From contig JAQCLA010000017.1 of NCBI GenBank assembly GCA_027592105.1, positions 1-19,851 on the forward strand: a stretch of 19,851 nt of DNA, written 5' to 3'. The notes below the pieces were generated by a model. It saw nothing but the letters and a program-made list of their open reading frames with translations, ran no database searches and was not told the DNA's origin. The position numbers were made by a program, and so were the translations under genes. This stretch comes from Pseudomonadota bacterium. Lineage in GTDB: Bacteria; Pseudomonadota; Alphaproteobacteria; Rhodobacterales; Rhodobacteraceae. Below are positions 7,085 through 13,549 of the stretch, piece by piece; within the stretch, counting starts at the first letter, position 1, and every line of letters begins with the position of its first letter.

Positions 7085-7906
7085 ATGATGGGCCATTTCC
7101 GCAGGAAACCGGTGGAGCCGGGTTTAGGCAGCCCCCTGGACGCTGCGATCAGCCAGCGTGATCGCGGCACGTTGGAAATGGTGCGCCATGCCCTTGAACG
7201 CGGCGATGCGCTTTTGGCCTATCAGCCGGTCATGCGCGCCGATGGGCGCGGCGTCGCCTTTTACGAGGGGTTGATCCGCCTGCTCGATGAAACCGGGCGG
7301 GTCATCCCCGCGCGCGATTTCATCACCGTGGTGGAAGAACAAGATCTGGGCCGCCTGATCGATTGCGCCGCCCTGCGACTTGGCCTGTCAGCATTGCGCG
7401 CGAACCCGGCGCTGCGCCTCTCGATCAATATGTCGGCGCGCTCGATCGGCTATCCCGACTGGATGCGCACGCTGCAACGCGCCGTCCGCCTGCAACCCGA
7501 TATCGTGCATCGGCTGATCCTCGAGATTACCGAGACATCGGCCATGCAAATGCCAGAAATCGTGCAAGCCTTCATGGAAACATTGCAAGATAAAGGCGTC
7601 AGCTTCGCCTTGGATGATTTCGGCGCAGGCCAGACTGCGTTTCGCCATTTGCGGCGGTTCTGCTTCGACATCATCAAGATCGACGGTCAGTTCTCGCGCA
7701 ATGTCGATACCGACCCGGATAACCAAGTGCTCTGTGCCGCGCTGATCTCGCTTGGGCGGCATTTCGACATGATCGTCGTCGCCGAAGCCGTCGAAACCGA
7801 AGCGGAGGCGGCTTGGCTTGCCAGCGCAGGAGTCGATTGCCTGCAAGGCTACTATTTCGCCGTGCCCAGCATCACCCCACCGTGGAAGCACGCGGCCAAA
7901 ACCTAG
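7085..7906 (+). CDS. Single-domain EAL cyclic-di-GMP phosphodiesterase
   Basis: EAL domains hydrolyse c-di-GMP to pGpG, lowering a signal that favours biofilm over motility. The 273-residue protein is essentially one EAL domain with no visible sensor or GGDEF domain. Catalytic and metal-binding positions are all present: the signature as EGL (Glu61), Asn115 in SINMSAR, Glu147 in LEITE, Asp177-Asp178 in LDDFGAG, Lys198 in IIKID, Glu234 in AEAVE and Gln254 in QGYYF. It is therefore predicted to be active. The start is ATG at 7085 or 7088 (tandem ATGs, protein MMGHFRR); GAGG just upstream fits 7088 best. The frame can extend to GTG at 7040, but that region looks non-coding. The gene is transcribed towards phaA, but I see no sign of cotranscription. 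Confidence 0.92.
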   Translation: MMGHFRRKPVEPGLGSPLDAAISQRDRGTLEMVRHALERGDALLAYQPVMRADGRGVAFYEGLIRLLDETGRVIPARDFITVVEEQDLGRLIDCAALRLGLSALRANPALRLSINMSARSIGYPDWMRTLQRAVRLQPDIVHRLILEITETSAMQMPEIVQAFMETLQDKGVSFALDDFGAGQTAFRHLRRFCFDIIKIDGQFSRNVDTDPDNQVLCAALISLGRHFDMIVVAEAVETEAEAAWLASAGVDCLQGYYFAVPSITPPWKHAAKT

Positions 7907-7943
7907 ACCCACACTCCACCGATAAGGGCCAATTTCCGGCTGA

Positions 7944-7986
7944 GACACCGTGTCCGTTGAAATTCGGGGGCTTGCGCGGCTAACAC
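7944..7986 (+). promoter_or_regulatory. Candidate promoter for phaA with adjacent palindrome
   Basis: TTGAAA (7957-7962) and TAACAC (7981-7986) are spaced by 18 nt, a plausible sigma-70-type pair 72 nt before the phaA start. The odd palindrome GACACCGTGTC (7944-7954) directly abuts the -35 element and could be an operator or the end of the EAL transcript. The -10 match is weak. Confidence 0.3.
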
Positions 7987-8057
7987 CTCCCTGACACAGC
8001 GAATCCATGCGCTGCCCCCCCGTGTCGGGGTGCGTGTCGTTCACGAAAGGGATTTTC

Positions 8058-9233
8058 ATGACCAATGTCGTCATCGCCTCTGCCGCGCGCACTGCGGTCG
8101 GTAGCTTTCTGGGGTCTTTCGCCAATACACCAGCCCATGACCTGGGGCGCGCCGTGATCGAAGCGGTCGTCGCCCGCGCGGGTATCGACAAGGCGGATGT
8201 GAGCGAAACCATCCTCGGCCAAGTGCTGACCGCCGCGCAGGGCCAAAACCCGGCGCGTCAGGCGCATATCAATGCAGGCCTGCCCAAGGAAGCCGCCGCT
8301 TGGAGCATCAATCAGGTTTGTGGCTCGGGCCTGCGCGCCGTGGCGCTGGGTGCGCAGCATATCATGCTGGGCGATGCCGCGATCGTGGTCGCCGGCGGCC
8401 AAGAGAATATGTCGATGTCGCCCCACGCCGCCATGCTGCGCCAAGGCCAGAAGATGGGTGATATGTCCTATATCGACACCATGATCCGCGACGGTCTTTG
8501 GGATGCCTTCAACGGCTACCACATGGGCCAAACCGCTGAGAATGTCGCCCAGCAATGGCAGATCAGCCGCGACATGCAGGATGAATTCGCCGTCGCCAGC
8601 CAAAACAAAGCCGAAGCCGCGCAAAAGGCGGGCAAATTCGCCGATGAGATCACGCCCTTCACGATTTCCACCCGCAAGGGCGATATCGTGGTCGATGCCG
8701 ATGAATATATCCGCCACGGCGCCACGGTCGATGCCATGGGCAAGCTGCGCCCGGCCTTCACCAAGGACGGCTCGGTCACGGCCGGAAATGCCTCGGGGTT
8801 GAATGATGGTGCGGCCGCAACGCTGCTGATGTCGGCTGATGAGGCCGAGCGCCGCGGGATCGAGCCCTTGGCGCGCATCGCCTCTTACGCCACCGCCGGG
8901 CTTGACCCGACGATCATGGGCGTGGGGCCGATCTATGCCAGCCGCAAGGCGCTGGAAAAAGCGGGCTGGACGGTCGATGACCTTGATCTGGTCGAAGCCA
9001 ACGAAGCCTTCGCCGCGCAGGCTTGCGCCGTGAACAAGGACATGGGCTGGGATCCGACCATCGTGAACGTCAATGGCGGCGCAATCGCCATCGGGCACCC
9101 GATCGGCGCATCGGGCGCGCGCGTTCTCAACACGCTTTTGTTCGAGATGCAGCGCCGTGGCGCCAAGCGCGGCCTTGCCACTCTGTGCATCGGCGGCGGC
9201 ATGGGCGTGGCCATGTGCATCGAGCGCCCCTGA
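8058..9233 (+). CDS. phaA: Acetyl-CoA C-acetyltransferase (beta-ketothiolase)
   Basis: The 391-residue biosynthetic thiolase condenses two acetyl-CoA into acetoacetyl-CoA, the first step of polyhydroxybutyrate synthesis. Catalytic residues are visible: Cys88 in NQVCGSGLRA, His347 in IAIGHPIGASGAR and Cys377 in CIGGGMG. The segment GGQENMSMSPH is typical of PhaA/AtoB thiolases. The ATG at 8058 is chosen over an in-frame start at 8007 because the family begins MTNVVIASAARTAVG and GAAAGGGA lies 6-13 nt upstream. The assignment to PHB synthesis rests on the reductase gene immediately downstream; by itself the enzyme could also serve acetoacetate or ketone metabolism. A strong terminator follows within 40 nt. 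Confidence 0.96.
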   Translation: MTNVVIASAARTAVGSFLGSFANTPAHDLGRAVIEAVVARAGIDKADVSETILGQVLTAAQGQNPARQAHINAGLPKEAAAWSINQVCGSGLRAVALGAQHIMLGDAAIVVAGGQENMSMSPHAAMLRQGQKMGDMSYIDTMIRDGLWDAFNGYHMGQTAENVAQQWQISRDMQDEFAVASQNKAEAAQKAGKFADEITPFTISTRKGDIVVDADEYIRHGATVDAMGKLRPAFTKDGSVTAGNASGLNDGAAATLLMSADEAERRGIEPLARIASYATAGLDPTIMGVGPIYASRKALEKAGWTVDDLDLVEANEAFAAQACAVNKDMGWDPTIVNVNGGAIAIGHPIGASGARVLNTLLFEMQRRGAKRGLATLCIGGGMGVAMCIERP

Positions 9234-9249
9234 GTTGGCGGATCGATTT

Positions 9250-9271
9250 GGGCGCCTTCGGGCGCCCTTTT
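9250..9271 (+). terminator. Intrinsic terminator after phaA
   Basis: A 7-bp GC stem (GGGCGCC at 9250-9256, GGCGCCC at 9261-9267) closes a stable TTCG tetraloop and is followed by TTTT (9268-9271). It lies between phaA and phaB, so the two genes need not form a simple operon. Confidence 0.88.
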
Positions 9272-9295
9272 CATGTCCACATCTGTCAGATTGCC

Positions 9296-9316
9296 GTGCG
9301 TAATATTGTTGCGTAA
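9296..9316 (+). repeat. Direct repeat upstream of phaB (TGCGTAA, 13-nt period)
   Basis: GTGCGTAA (9296-9303) and TTGCGTAA (9309-9316) repeat with a 13-nt period, 57-77 nt before the phaB start and just after the phaA terminator. It may be a regulator site. Part of the element (9298-9313) resembles a sequence upstream of the ETF-QO gene. Confidence 0.35.
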
Positions 9317-9372
9317 AGATTGAGATAATCGTAACACCATTACCAAGATTGACGCCAAACTGGAGGAGACCC

Positions 9373-10095
9373 ATGGCAAGAGTAGCACTCGTCACCGGCG
9401 GCAGCCGCGGCATCGGCGAGGCCATTTCCAAGGCACTGCAAGCCCAAGGATATGCGGTCGCCGCCACCTATGCCGGCAATGATGAAAAGGCCGCGGCCTT
9501 TACCCAAGCGACCGGTATCAAGACCTATAAATGGGATGTCGCCGATTACGACGCCTCCAAGGCGGGTATCGCGCAGGTCGAGGCCGATCTTGGCCCAATC
9601 GACACAGTCGTCGCCAATGCGGGCATCACCCGCGATGCGATGTTCCACCGCATGACCCCGGCCCAGTGGAAAGAGGTGATCGACACTAATCTGACCGGCG
9701 TGTTCAACACCGTTCATCCCGTCTGGTCGGGCATGCGTGATCGTAAATTCGGCCGCGTGATCGTGATCTCTTCGATCAACGGCCAGAAAGGTCAGGCAGG
9801 GCAAGTCAACTATGCCGCGACCAAGGCGGGCGATCTGGGCATCGTGAAATCGCTGGCGCAGGAAGGTGCGAAATTCGGCATCACCGCTAATGCGATCTGC
9901 CCGGGCTATATCGCCACCGAAATGGTCATGGCGATCGACGAGTCGGTGCGCGAGAAGATCATCGCGGGCATCCCTGCGGGCCGCTTGGGGGAACCCTCGG
10001 AAATCGCGCGCTGCGTGACCTTCCTTGCGGCTGAGGATGCGGGCTTTATCAATGGCGCGACGATCTCGGCCAATGGGGCGCAGTTCTTCGTCTGA
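9373..10095 (+). CDS. phaB: Acetoacetyl-CoA reductase (NADPH-dependent)
   Basis: A 240-residue short-chain dehydrogenase that reduces acetoacetyl-CoA to (R)-3-hydroxybutyryl-CoA, the PHB monomer. Seen: the cofactor motif TGGSRGIGEA (8-17), NAG (82-84), and the catalytic set Asn106, Ser134, Tyr147 and Lys151. The signature NGQKGQAGQVNYAATKAG is characteristic of PhaB rather than FabG. The ATG at 9373 follows GGAGGAGA, a very strong ribosome site; the in-frame start at 9349 would include it in the coding sequence. Its position behind phaA supports the PHB role. It has its own terminator and probably its own promoter in the 100 nt after the phaA terminator. Confidence 0.96.
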   Translation: MARVALVTGGSRGIGEAISKALQAQGYAVAATYAGNDEKAAAFTQATGIKTYKWDVADYDASKAGIAQVEADLGPIDTVVANAGITRDAMFHRMTPAQWKEVIDTNLTGVFNTVHPVWSGMRDRKFGRVIVISSINGQKGQAGQVNYAATKAGDLGIVKSLAQEGAKFGITANAICPGYIATEMVMAIDESVREKIIAGIPAGRLGEPSEIARCVTFLAAEDAGFINGATISANGAQFFV

Positions 10096-10120
10096 ACTTG
10101 GTCCGGTAGGCGACAATACG

Positions 10121-10150
10121 AAAGGCCGGGGCGCATGACCCCGGCCTTTT
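10121..10150 (+). terminator. Intrinsic terminator after phaB
   Basis: An 11-bp stem (AAAGGCCGGGG at 10121-10131, CCCCGGCCTTT at 10139-10149) with a 7-nt loop ends in TTTT. The A/T pairs at the base make it potentially bidirectional, so it may also serve the leftward micro-ORF ending at 10173. Confidence 0.9.
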
Positions 10151-10172
10151 CATTGATTGCCATGCGCGTGGT

Positions 10173-10286
10173 TTAGGCGCGACGCGCGAACAGGCTCATG
10201 AGTTGGCTCCAGAAATACTGGGCGCATTCGGTACGCGCTGCCGCGATCTTCAAGCGCATCTCATGTGTCAGTGCAAAGCTATCCAT
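10173..10286 (-). CDS. 37-residue micro-ORF, unrecognised
   Basis: A short leftward ORF, ATG at 10286 to TAA at 10173, encoding MDSFALTHEMRLKIAAARTE followed by CAQYFWSQLMSLFARRA. It is likely to form one amphipathic helix with a basic tail. Support for it being real: GAGAGG lies about 9 nt before the ATG, the codons end mainly in G or C as in neighbouring genes, the terminator after phaB sits at its 3' end, and a dyad plus phased repeats lie upstream. Rhodobacterales carry many small stress-regulated proteins of this size, but I cannot assign a family. Without a homology or ribosome-profiling check it remains a prediction. Confidence 0.55.
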   Translation of the reverse strand: MDSFALTHEMRLKIAAARTECAQYFWSQLMSLFARRA

Positions 10287-10333
10287 CAGTCTGATCCTCT
10301 CGGTGGGATGTGTTCTTCCCTTGCCCCCGAGAT

Positions 10334-10352
10334 AGGTCAGACTTCATGACCT
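10334..10352. repeat. Inverted repeat upstream of the micro-ORF
   Basis: AGGTCA (10334-10339) and TGACCT (10347-10352) are perfect 6-bp inverted arms with a 7-nt spacer, 48-66 nt before the micro-ORF start. The layout suits a dimeric transcription factor. I recognise no specific regulator. Confidence 0.4.
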
Positions 10353-10359
10353 GAGTAGC

Positions 10360-10407
10360 TGCAAAAAATTGCAAGGCCGCCCTTCGCCAAATGCAAGGCT
10401 GATGCAA
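10360..10407. repeat. Cluster of four TGCAA elements
   Basis: TGCAA occurs at 10360, 10370, 10392 and 10403; the first also forms TGCAA-AAAA-TTGCA, an inverted pair, and two copies extend to TGCAAGGC (10370, 10392). The offsets 10, 32 and 43 nt are close to whole helical turns, so the sites would face the same side of the DNA. The cluster lies upstream of the micro-ORF and just past the DUF465 stop. Confidence 0.4.
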
Positions 10408-10417
10408 AAGACCGCGT

Positions 10418-10582
10418 TTAGTTGGCGAGACGCGAAATCTCTTCCTTCAGGCGCAGCTTTTCCTTCTTCAACTCACGCACCTTCAGATCATCGATCCCCG
10501 GGCTGCGCTGTGCCTGCTCGACCTTTTCAGCGAGATTGGCGTGCTTTTTCTTGAGTTCCTGCAGATGAGAGCCAAGCGACAT
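10418..10582 (-). CDS. DUF465 (YdcH-family) small coiled-coil protein
   Basis: A 54-residue highly charged protein (MSLGSHLQELKKKHANLAEK onward, ending RELKKEKLRLKEEISRLAN) with two helical segments split by an SPGIDD turn, the hallmark of DUF465/YdcH. The role is not established; the family is cytoplasmic and common in proteobacteria. The ATG at 10582 is preceded by GAGGAGA at about 10 nt; the same frame runs on to 10684 but without family similarity. It lies downstream of the methyltransferase gene on the same strand, separated by 98 nt containing a perfect palindrome, so it probably has its own promoter. Confidence 0.88.
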   Translation of the reverse strand: MSLGSHLQELKKKHANLAEKVEQAQRSPGIDDLKVRELKKEKLRLKEEISRLAN

Positions 10583-10607
10583 AGGCAATTTCTCCTCATT
10601 GATGACA

Positions 10608-10617
10608 GTCACGTGAC
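10608..10617. repeat. Perfect 10-bp palindrome GTCACGTGAC
   Basis: It sits 26-35 nt upstream of the DUF465 start in the 98-nt gap before the methyltransferase gene. A related GTGTCACG lies at 10641-10648. It may be an operator or chance; no regulator is recognised. Confidence 0.3.
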
Positions 10618-10680
10618 AAATCCACCACGGAACCCGAGTCGTGTCACGCAAAACCGTGCGGAAAAATGCATTGTGCTTTA

Positions 10681-11445
10681 TCAATCATCGCCCGGAAAGC
10701 GCAGCGCCGCCCCTTCGCGCAGCACGGCTTGGGCTTGCGCGGTGTAATCGGGCGCATCGGCGCCATGGGCGGACCCTTCATGTATAAGAAATGGCGCAAG
10801 CAGGGTGAATGGCGTGCGCGCCGCGCGGCGTGCGCGGATCACCACGCGGCTGGCCGCGCGCCCGGCACGTGGTTGCAAGGGCAAGACCGCGACCGCGCCA
10901 AAGCCATCGGCCAGTGCGCCCAAACAATCGGGCAAACGCTCGGCCAGATGGATCAGCGTCAGCCAGCCACCTGGCTTGAGCCGCGCGCGCGCAACCCCGA
11001 TCCAATCGACCAGCGGTGTGTCCTCGCGATTGGCGGCCTCGCGCCCGGCATCCTTGGCGCGCGATCCCGCGCCTGCACCAAAATAGGGCGGGTTGGCGAT
11101 CACATGATCAAACTGCATCTGCCGTAAATCCGCGGGTAAAACGGTCAGATCGGCCTGCACGATGCGCAGATCGGCACCGGCGACAGCGGCGTTTTCACGG
11201 GCAAGTGTGGCATAATCCGCCTGACGCTCGACACCCAAGATCTGCACCCCCGCCACCCGCGCGGCAAGGCAAAGCGCTGCCGCACCCACACCACAGCCAA
11301 GCTCAAGCACATGATCGCCAGACTTGGCCGGGCAGGCGGCGGCCAGAAAAACCGGATCGGTCGCCGCGCGATAGCCGTCGCGGGGCTGGCGCAAGACCAC
11401 GCGCCCCCCCAAGAAGGCATCGCGCGTTGTCGCGTCCAGCATCAT
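10681..11445 (-). CDS. TrmN6-like N6-adenine tRNA methyltransferase family protein
   Basis: A 254-residue SAM-dependent methyltransferase. Motif I is LELGCGVGA (47-55) and the amino-methyl motif NPPY is at 118-121 (VIANPPYFGAG); together with the opening LGGRVVLRQPRDGYRAATDPVFLAA they match the COG4123/TrmN6 group, whose E. coli member methylates A37 of tRNA-Val. The exact substrate here is inferred only. The start is ATG at 11445, the first of two tandem ATGs; its ATGA overlaps the DUF2007 stop by 4 nt, indicating translational coupling. The frame extends upstream to 11916 through the DUF2007 gene, but that extension is an artefact. Confidence 0.87.
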   Translation of the reverse strand: MMLDATTRDAFLGGRVVLRQPRDGYRAATDPVFLAAACPAKSGDHVLELGCGVGAAALCLAARVAGVQILGVERQADYATLARENAAVAGADLRIVQADLTVLPADLRQMQFDHVIANPPYFGAGAGSRAKDAGREAANREDTPLVDWIGVARARLKPGGWLTLIHLAERLPDCLGALADGFGAVAVLPLQPRAGRAASRVVIRARRAARTPFTLLAPFLIHEGSAHGADAPDYTAQAQAVLREGAALRFPGDD

Positions 11446-11657
11446 TCGCTCACCGGAAGGGCGTTGTCGCGCAGCACGATCCGCGCACGTTCCGCATCCA
11501 CACGCCGCACCAGCATGCGCCGCGGCAAAATGCCGATAGACCCTTCGAGTACGCTCATATGGACGTCCAGCACGAAGACCTCTATATCCTCGCCGGACAA
11601 AAGCGCCGAGGCGAAGGCAATCTCGGTCGGGTCGGTGCTGCGCATGATTTCCAGCAT
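11442..11657 (-). CDS. DUF2007 domain protein (putative signal-transducing protein)
   Basis: A 71-residue protein opening MLEIMRSTDPTEIAFASALL, then GEDIEVFVLDVHMSVLEGSIGILPRRMLV. This matches DUF2007, a small ferredoxin-like fold often labelled a putative signal-transducing protein; no biochemical role is firmly known to me. The length fits the family. The start at 11657 agrees with the family N-terminus (RSTDPT about five residues in). It is the first gene of a two-gene operon with the methyltransferase (4-nt ATGA overlap). It is divergent from the polyprenyl synthase across 62 nt, so the two promoters must be very close or overlapping. Confidence 0.88.
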   Translation of the reverse strand: MLEIMRSTDPTEIAFASALLSGEDIEVFVLDVHMSVLEGSIGILPRRMLVRRVDAERARIVLRDNALPVSE

Positions 11658-11719
11658 TTCTCAGATGTAGGTAGAGCTGCGGCACTTGTCGAGACAGGGA
11701 TAGGGGAAGGATCCGGCGC

Positions 11720-12721
11720 ATGAGCCTCGATAATGCAGCCATAAAGCCGCATGAACGCATGCAGGCGGCACTTGGCCCCGATCTGATCGCGGTCGATGCG
11801 TTGATCCGCGCGCGGATGGCCTCCAAACACGCGCCCCGCATCCCCGAGGTGACGACCCATCTGGTCGAGGCGGGCGGCAAGCGGGTGCGGCCCATGCTGA
11901 CCTTGGCCGCAGCCAAGCTTTGCGGCTATGAGGGCGATGCGCATCACAAGCTGGCCGCAACGGTCGAATTCATCCACACCGCCACGCTCCTGCATGACGA
12001 TGTCGTGGATGAAAGCCAAAAGCGGCGCGGGCGGCCCACCGCCAACCTGCTATGGGACAACAAATCATCGGTCTTGGTGGGCGATTACCTGTTCGCCCGT
12101 GCCTTTCAGTTGATGGTGGAGCCCGGCAATCTGCGGGTTCTATCGATCTTGTCCAACGCCGCTGCCGTGATCGCCGAGGGCGAGGTGCTGCAACTGAGCG
12201 CCGCGATGAATATCGCCACCTCTGAGGACACTTATCTGCAGGTCATCCGTGGCAAGACCGCCGCTTTGTTCGAGGCCGCCTGCGAGGTTGGCGGCGTCAT
12301 CGCCGAGCGCCCCGAGGCCGAGGTGCGTGCGCTGGCCGTCTATGGCGATGGGCTGGGTATCGCTTTTCAGATGGCTGACGATCTGCTCGATTGGGGCGGC
12401 AGCGACGGGGTGATCGGCAAGAATACAGGTGATGATTTCCGCGAGCGCAAGCTGACACTGCCCGTGATCCGCGCCATCGCGCGCGCCGATGATACAGAGC
12501 GCGCCTTTTGGCAGCGCACCATCGAGAAAGGCGATCAGCAAGAGGGCGATCTGGACCACGCGCTGGCGCTATTGCGCCGTCACGGCACGCTGGACGAAAC
12601 CCGCGCCGAGGCTTTCGGCTGGTCGGCCCGCGCGCAAGAGGCACTCACGGTTTTGCCCGATCACCCGCTGCGCGACATGATGCATGATCTGGCCGACTAC
12701 GTCGTGGCACGCCTAGCCTAG
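11720..12721 (+). CDS. ispB: Long-chain trans-polyprenyl diphosphate synthase (octaprenyl/decaprenyl type)
   Basis: A 333-residue prenyltransferase that adds isopentenyl units to farnesyl diphosphate, giving the ubiquinone side chain. Seen: GGKRVRP (52-58), the first aspartate-rich motif DDVVD (93-97), GKT (178-180), and the second motif DDLLD (220-224) followed by GKNTGDD. The residues at -5 and -4 before the first motif are Ala and Thr, small enough to permit a long product; the exact length (C40 or C50) cannot be told from sequence. The ATG at 11720 follows GGGGAAGGATCC. The stop overlaps the convergent ispE stop. Proximity to ispE and ETF-QO is consistent with quinone supply. Confidence 0.94.
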   Translation: MSLDNAAIKPHERMQAALGPDLIAVDALIRARMASKHAPRIPEVTTHLVEAGGKRVRPMLTLAAAKLCGYEGDAHHKLAATVEFIHTATLLHDDVVDESQKRRGRPTANLLWDNKSSVLVGDYLFARAFQLMVEPGNLRVLSILSNAAAVIAEGEVLQLSAAMNIATSEDTYLQVIRGKTAALFEAACEVGGVIAERPEAEVRALAVYGDGLGIAFQMADDLLDWGGSDGVIGKNTGDDFRERKLTLPVIRAIARADDTERAFWQRTIEKGDQQEGDLDHALALLRRHGTLDETRAEAFGWSARAQEALTVLPDHPLRDMMHDLADYVVARLA

Positions 12722-13549
12722 GACTGCTGCGTCCTGCACCCACCATGCCGGGCTTTGCGCGCTCAGCGCCGCTGCCGCTTCGCGGGCCGATTGCGCCGTG
12801 GCGAAAAGGCCAAAACAGGTGCCGCCCGACCCCGACATGCGCGCCAAGTGACAGCCCTTTTGCGCGGCGATCGCCCCGATCACATCTGCGATCTGTGGCA
12901 CGAGCGTGCAGGCCGGACCCTCAAGATCATTCCGGGTCTGCCCCAACCATTGGGCCAGCCCTGTGGCATTGGGCCAGCCCTGCGGCGGGATGCTGGGCAA
13001 AGGCGGGTTATCGGCGCTTGCGAGGGCCTTGAAAACCGGCCCTGTCGGCACGGCGACGCCCGCATTGACCAAGACCAGCCAAAGCGGCGGCAAGGGGGGC
13101 AGGGGCGTGATGTCTTCGCCGATGCCCGCCATGCGCGCAGGCTGCCCGAACACGCAGACAGGTACATCCGCCCCCAAGGACAACACAGCCCCGGCATCGG
13201 GCAAGGCACAGCCCCAAAGTGCTGCCAAGCCGCGCAAGGCCGCCGCCGCATCAGCCGAACCGCCACCGATCCCACCAGCGGCAGGTAGATGTTTTTCGAG
13301 CGTGATCGCCGCTCCCAACCCCGGCCCCAGCAATTCCGCCGCCTGCCAGATCAGGTTACGCCCATCATCTGGCACACCCGCGGCACGCGGGCCGCTGACG
13401 CGCAGCGATAGCCGATCGGCGGGCGCAAGCGTGAGCCAGTCACCCGCAGCCGCAAAAACGACAACGGAATCGAGCAGATGATAGCCATCGGCCCGCCGCC
13501 CCGTGACATGCAGCGCAAGATTGACCTTGGCGGGGGCGAATTGCTTCAC
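12713..13549 (-). CDS. ispE: 4-diphosphocytidyl-2-C-methyl-D-erythritol kinase
   Basis: IspE phosphorylates CDP-methylerythritol with ATP, in the non-mevalonate route to isopentenyl diphosphate. The 278-residue GHMP kinase shows FAPAKVNLALHVTGRRADGYH at its start (with the catalytic-site Lys), the ATP loop AAGGIGGGSADAAA (91-104), LGADVPVC (126-132) and the third motif MSGSGGTCFGLF. The start is GTG at 13549: it lies directly before the conserved KQFAPAKVN and overlaps the TPR gene stop as GTGA, a coupling arrangement. An in-frame extension upstream runs through the TPR gene and is not real. The 3' end overlaps the polyprenyl synthase stop by 9 nt. Confidence 0.95.
   Translation of the reverse strand: MKQFAPAKVNLALHVTGRRADGYHLLDSVVVFAAAGDWLTLAPADRLSLRVSGPRAAGVPDDGRNLIWQAAELLGPGLGAAITLEKHLPAAGGIGGGSADAAAALRGLAALWGCALPDAGAVLSLGADVPVCVFGQPARMAGIGEDITPLPPLPPLWLVLVNAGVAVPTGPVFKALASADNPPLPSIPPQGWPNATGLAQWLGQTRNDLEGPACTLVPQIADVIGAIAAQKGCHLARMSGSGGTCFGLFATAQSAREAAAALSAQSPAWWVQDAAVLG

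Noticed and set aside
8018..8030. CCCCG-TGT-CGGGG hairpin in the phaA leader as a riboswitch
   Set aside because: A 5-bp stem with a 3-nt loop alone does not match any riboswitch class I know; probably incidental GC pairing.
7907..8057. Search for a terminator or small gene between the EAL gene and phaA
   Set aside because: Only short GTGTC-containing palindromes were seen; no stem with a T-tract and no ORF with a ribosome site.
7980..9467. 495-codon ORF on the minus strand across phaA
   Set aside because: Shadow of the thiolase gene; it crosses the terminator and the start of phaB and has no recognisable domain.
11446..11916. Upstream extension of the methyltransferase frame
   Set aside because: It runs through the DUF2007 gene in another frame and into the divergent polyprenyl synthase; the 4-nt coupled start at 11445 fits the family.
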